22,108 nucleotides of DNA from Gnetum montanum. Its lineage: Eukaryota; Streptophyta; Gnetopsida; Gnetales; Gnetaceae. The notes beneath the pieces were generated by a model, which saw only the letters and a list, made by a program, of their open reading frames with translations, searched no databases and was not told where the DNA came from. The stretch is taken from the NCBI GenBank assembly GCA_015680685.1, contig MNCI01020650.1, positions 85,239-107,346 on the forward strand, read 5' to 3'. Every line of letters begins with the position of its first letter. The first letter of the stretch is position 1. Made by a program: the position numbers and the translations under genes. Positions 19,407 through 22,108 of the stretch are shown here, one piece after another.

Positions 19407-20259
19407 TGATGAATTACATTATTCTGTCTACCACAATGTCGCATATGTGATGTTGGGGTCATGATGTCATGTACGTGACATCAAGGTCTAGCTGCGACAT
19501 TGGGTACATGATGTTGGGGTATATACCCTGAGTGTATAAATACCATACTTGGGCTCTAGTTTTCACATCATTTTTGATCATTTTGTAGTTAAATTAATAT
19601 ATCTTTTGCCATTTCTTCCTTTTAGAGTTAGAATATTTTCTGAGTGCCCATAGAAAGAGTCTAAGTGTGTACGGTTCTTTGTTCGAGCATTGATGTACTT
19701 GAGCATAGTAGTGTGACGGGAATAAAATGAACTCTTTTGATAATCCTTGTAGCACTTAGACTATATTAATGTTTCTTTTAATGCACTTTACTTTACTACA
19801 TTTCAATTAAGTAATTTATTTCTAGCAATTAATGAACACAAGCATGACCACTTCAAGTATATATATTATACTTGGTAACCCAACAACGCTTAATGTTTGA
19901 TAGCCCAATAGTGCTATATGTGTTTAGGATGTGTTCAGAAAAGTGGGATGGTTACCTGTGTTAGGCTAGCTAGGCAGTAGATGAATTAGATCTTCAATTA
20001 CTTTACCTTTCATTCTTGTTGTAGGTGATTGAACTTATAACATATAAATAAGAAAAATTATATACCTTAATTACACTTAAACCATACCTTTGAACCTCAC
20101 AAGTGTAGTTGGGAAGACAATGAACATTCTTAATGCCTATTTCACTTCCTAGAAGAGCTAGTGCATTAAGTAACTATAGGTCCATGGAATTCAACTAGAT
20201 CACAAGTAACGCTTTAGTGATTCTTATGGTTGGGCGTAGGGGTACCTCACCACTCATCA
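19407..20259 (+). repeat. 3' LTR of N
   Basis: 853 bp, TGATGAAT start and CTCATCA end. It matches the 5' LTR with about 12-15 differences per hundred bases in stretches compared by eye, plus an extra block of about 40 bp near 19996-20037 and a longer U3. Confidence 0.92.
19535..19542 (+). promoter_or_regulatory. TATA box in 3' LTR of N
   Basis: TATAAATA, the counterpart of the box at 10979; 128 bp into this LTR instead of 100 because of the longer U3. Confidence 0.65.
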
Positions 20260-20264
20260 CTTAT
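20260..20264. repeat. Right target-site duplication of N (CTTAT)
   Basis: CTTAT directly after the 3' LTR, identical to 10874-10878. Confidence 0.9.
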
Positions 20265-21184
20265 CATGTTATCATCATGATCATGTGGGTGTAGGATATG
20301 TGATGTTGGAGAAAGGTTAGTAATAATCATTATATGACCTTGGAAAACTCCATTTTCCCCTCTCATAAGCCCTAGCCCTTAGGTGTGATGATCCATGGCT
20401 ATCCTATGAACAACGGGGTGAAGTGTGTTCATTTCCACTTGATAACCCTTAACCACCTAGGAGACCTACTATGATGTCATTAAATTGTAATCAAAGGCAC
20501 ATACACTAGGGTTGAATTGCACCATCAGCAAAGTTCTGAAAGTACTATGTTCTTTGGTAGTGCAACTAGTTAGCCAGACTCGTGTTGCAATTCCTACCTC
20601 AAGAATGAAGTACACCATGATCAAAGTTTCCTCAAAATAAAACAAAAGAAAAGAATGAGGACCACGTTTATTGGTAGTGTAATAAGTTCTTGAGTGTGAT
20701 GGGGTTTGGCAAAAATCCTCAGCCTAACCTCTATTTTCCATTTTGAATGTGTTTCCCAATTTAAATTTTAAAAATAAAAACAAGGAAAAATCTGAAAGTT
20801 GTGACTTACTATGATCTAACATGAGCTTGACCTCCTCATTAAGTTTTGTAAAAGTCTTTTGCTTAGAATAGTCTGCATACTTTTTACTTTTACCTTGTGA
20901 GAAGATTAAGAATGGGATCTTAATCATATAATTATATATATATCTATAGATCTATGTAGTTAAATTAATAAAATTATATATTTAGACTTTGATGGTGTGG
21001 TTTGGATGGCCCACGTCTGGTTCTCTTTTGATTATTTGGTTATTTTAATCATGTTTGGATCATTATAGTTTACTTTCAAGTTTTTGTTTGTCTATTTTTT
21101 GATGTTTTTGATTTTCTATCTGTTGTATTCCCTCTTAAAATTCCATGATTTTTGTTGCTCCTTGCACTTGCATGCAATTTGTAG
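20265..21184. other. 3' noncoding region of O, part after N
   Basis: No coding domain is seen. There are two related phrases, TTCTTTGGTAGTGCAACTAG (about 20550) and TTTATTGGTAGTGTAATAAG (about 20669), and a TA-rich microsatellite at about 20928-20955. The region ends in the purine run before the right LTR. Confidence 0.5.
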
Positions 21185-21196
21185 TTGGGGGCTAAG
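21185..21196 (+). other. Polypurine tract of O
   Basis: TTGGGGGCTAAG directly precedes the TGTTG start of the right O repeat. Its place and G-run fit a plus-strand primer, supporting a 3' LTR identity for what follows. Confidence 0.6.
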
Positions 21197-21776
21197 TGTT
21201 GATGCCAACATCATCCATACTAGGCATGGGGCCATAAGCAACAATGCCAAATCCTAATTCAAGCTTAAAACCAATGATACCAAATCTAAGAGCAAATTAC
21301 CACATCTCTCCACCCACCACCACCACCACCAATATACCTTGGGAAAGTAGCACATACCAACATTTAGCATTGATATGTAAATCAAGTTATCATTGTCATG
21401 CATATTCATATCATACCAGTTGCTAATAATTATATCCATGGGGTTTACATTAGAAATATTATACAGACATAGTAGAATAGTTGTGTTGAATGATCTACTC
21501 TCCATGGTAATACAAGTGCTGTAGGTGGTAGAACAATCCTATCATGTTTTGAACCAACAGTTATAGCCTATTATAATAGTTGTTATCTTGTGGTTCAAAT
21601 ACTTGAACTCTTTATGTTCATGTATATTTGAAGTGTTCTTGTTATATTTTCAATAATAGGTCACTATTTAATGTTCTATCATTGCCTAAATTATGTTTCT
21701 TAACATTGACAGTTTTGTGAGCTCAGTGAAAATCAAACCCACACCCAAGAACATATGGGATTTGATACCTGAGCCA
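21197..21776 (+). repeat. O element right LTR
   Basis: About 580 bp, starts TGTTGATGCC and ends GAGCCA, parallel to 4923-5499. It has a longer CCA microsatellite (about 21308-21330) and an insert near 21546-21580. Homology to the left copy does not stop at its end but runs on through about 21864 as leader-like sequence, so it may be the shared LTR of two tandem O copies. Confidence 0.68.
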
Positions 21777-21864
21777 ATTGGTGCCTACTAATCTTCCAGG
21801 GATGATACATTGGTCAATGATTTTTATCTAAAAGAATTTTTTTCCTTAATAAGCTATTGAGTAG
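21777..21864 (+). other. Second copy of O leader sequence
   Basis: It begins ATTGGTGCC like the left copy at 5500 and follows 5500-5586 through CTAAAAGAAT and AATAAGCTATTGAG. A normal 3' LTR would be followed by host DNA, not by leader. Confidence 0.7.
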
Positions 21865-22108
21865 TGTTGGCGACCGTTTGGGACGCGACCGCCAACGAGT
21901 GTCCTCGAACAGGATTTAGGTGCCTGCTAGTCTCTAGCAACACCAACGCCCAGATACCTCCAAATAAACTCAGTAGTTAATGTGAGTATGTGTGTGTGCT
22001 GTTGCGGCGTGCGGTTGTGAGAAATGTAATGATTGCATTGTGTAAACTACAAATGACTTACTTTAAAGAGATTCAGCCAACTTTGCCAAGTACTGTGAGT
22101 TGTTGAAA
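21865..22108 (+). mobile_element. Possible start of another LTR element, cut by window end
   Basis: Here O homology breaks off exactly at TGTTGGCGACC, and base composition becomes richer in G and C. An inverted pair GTTGGCG (21866-21872) and CGCCAAC (21890-21896) lies at the very start. A TG start at a clean breakpoint suggests an LTR 5' end, but the far end and any target duplication lie outside, and no coding domain is visible. Confidence 0.4.

Larger units (their letters stand above)
10879..20259 (+). mobile_element. Complete Ty3/Gypsy LTR retrotransposon N (Athila-like), nested in O
   Basis: The 9,381 bp element has matching LTRs that start TGATGAAT and end CTCATCA, a primer-binding site directly after the 5' LTR, a polypurine tract directly before the 3' LTR and a perfect CTTAT duplication on both sides. 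Internally gag, protease, reverse transcriptase, RNase H and integrase follow in the Gypsy order. The tRNA-Asp-type primer site, the motif style around the start of reverse transcriptase and the 2.2 kb region between integrase and 3' LTR point to the Athila branch, which often carries an env-like gene there; none is recognisable here. The LTRs differ at roughly one base in seven to eight by eye, so the insertion is old. Stops and frame changes in every gene make it inactive. Confidence 0.92.
4923..21776 (+). mobile_element. Outer Ty3/Gypsy LTR element O, decayed, split by nested element N
   Basis: Two long direct repeats (4923-5499 and 21197-21776) that start with TGTTG bracket a Gypsy gag, a protease remnant and an integrase C-terminus, all on the plus strand, and a polypurine stretch lies just before the right repeat. 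This is the layout of an LTR retrotransposon. Removing N and one copy of its target duplication leaves about 7.5 kb. Reverse transcriptase, RNase H and the integrase core are missing, so O was probably non-autonomous, or lost about 2 kb or more after insertion. The bases before the left repeat are ATTGT and after the right one ATTGG, so no clean target duplication is seen. The right repeat is followed by leader sequence, which makes its identity as the partner LTR uncertain. Confidence 0.6.

Noticed and set aside
21254-21505. Minus-strand frame with a run of Trp
   Set aside because: The Trp run is the CCA microsatellite of the right O LTR read backwards.

Overview
The window looks like transposable-element-dominated nuclear DNA of a land plant with a large genome. 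No intact host gene, rRNA, tRNA or CRISPR array can be supported. The evidence is several layers of decayed Ty3/Gypsy LTR retrotransposons, primer-binding sites resembling the plant tRNA-Asp type, a short run of the plant telomere heptamer TTTAGGG, and coding frames broken mainly by transition-type stops. A conifer or other TE-rich seed plant would fit, but the sequence alone does not fix the species.

Layout. Positions 3-560 (+) are the 3' part of a Gypsy integrase. It is fused head-on at about 555-565 to a gag-protease fragment of a different Gypsy family on the minus strand (about 545-2112). From 2113 to 4922 no known element is seen: there is a minus-strand stretch with few stops (2130-2675), three short tandem duplications, an interstitial telomere-like run (3644-3670) and about 1.2 kb of very AT-rich DNA. 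From 4923 to 21776 lies a composite. An outer element (here called O) has LTR-like direct repeats at 4923-5499 and 21197-21776, a long leader, a decayed gag (8097-9350), a protease remnant (9428-9745) and only the integrase C-terminus (about 10160-10536).

Nested in the 3' part of O is a structurally complete 9.38 kb element (here called N, 10879-20259). It has two LTRs, a perfect CTTAT target-site duplication, a decayed tRNA-Asp-type primer-binding site, gag, protease, reverse transcriptase, RNase H and integrase in the usual Gypsy order, a 2.2 kb noncoding 3' region with tandem repeats, and a polypurine tract directly before the 3' LTR. N is most like the Athila branch of plant Gypsy elements. 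The minus-strand fragment at 0.5-2.1 kb is a relative of N. At 21865 O-related sequence is interrupted by what may be the start of another LTR element.

All the genes are retrotransposon genes and none can be active as read. N has lost two of the three integrase catalytic acidic residues (D to N, E to K) and carries many stops and at least three frame changes. Its substitutions relative to family expectation are strongly biased to C-to-T and G-to-A, as expected of long-methylated plant heterochromatin. I found no convincing novel functional system. The observations most worth checking are the complete nested element, the conflict between the nesting order and the apparent LTR divergences, the O LTR that has both a polypurine tract before it and a leader after it, and the unidentified minus-strand frame at 2.1-2.7 kb.
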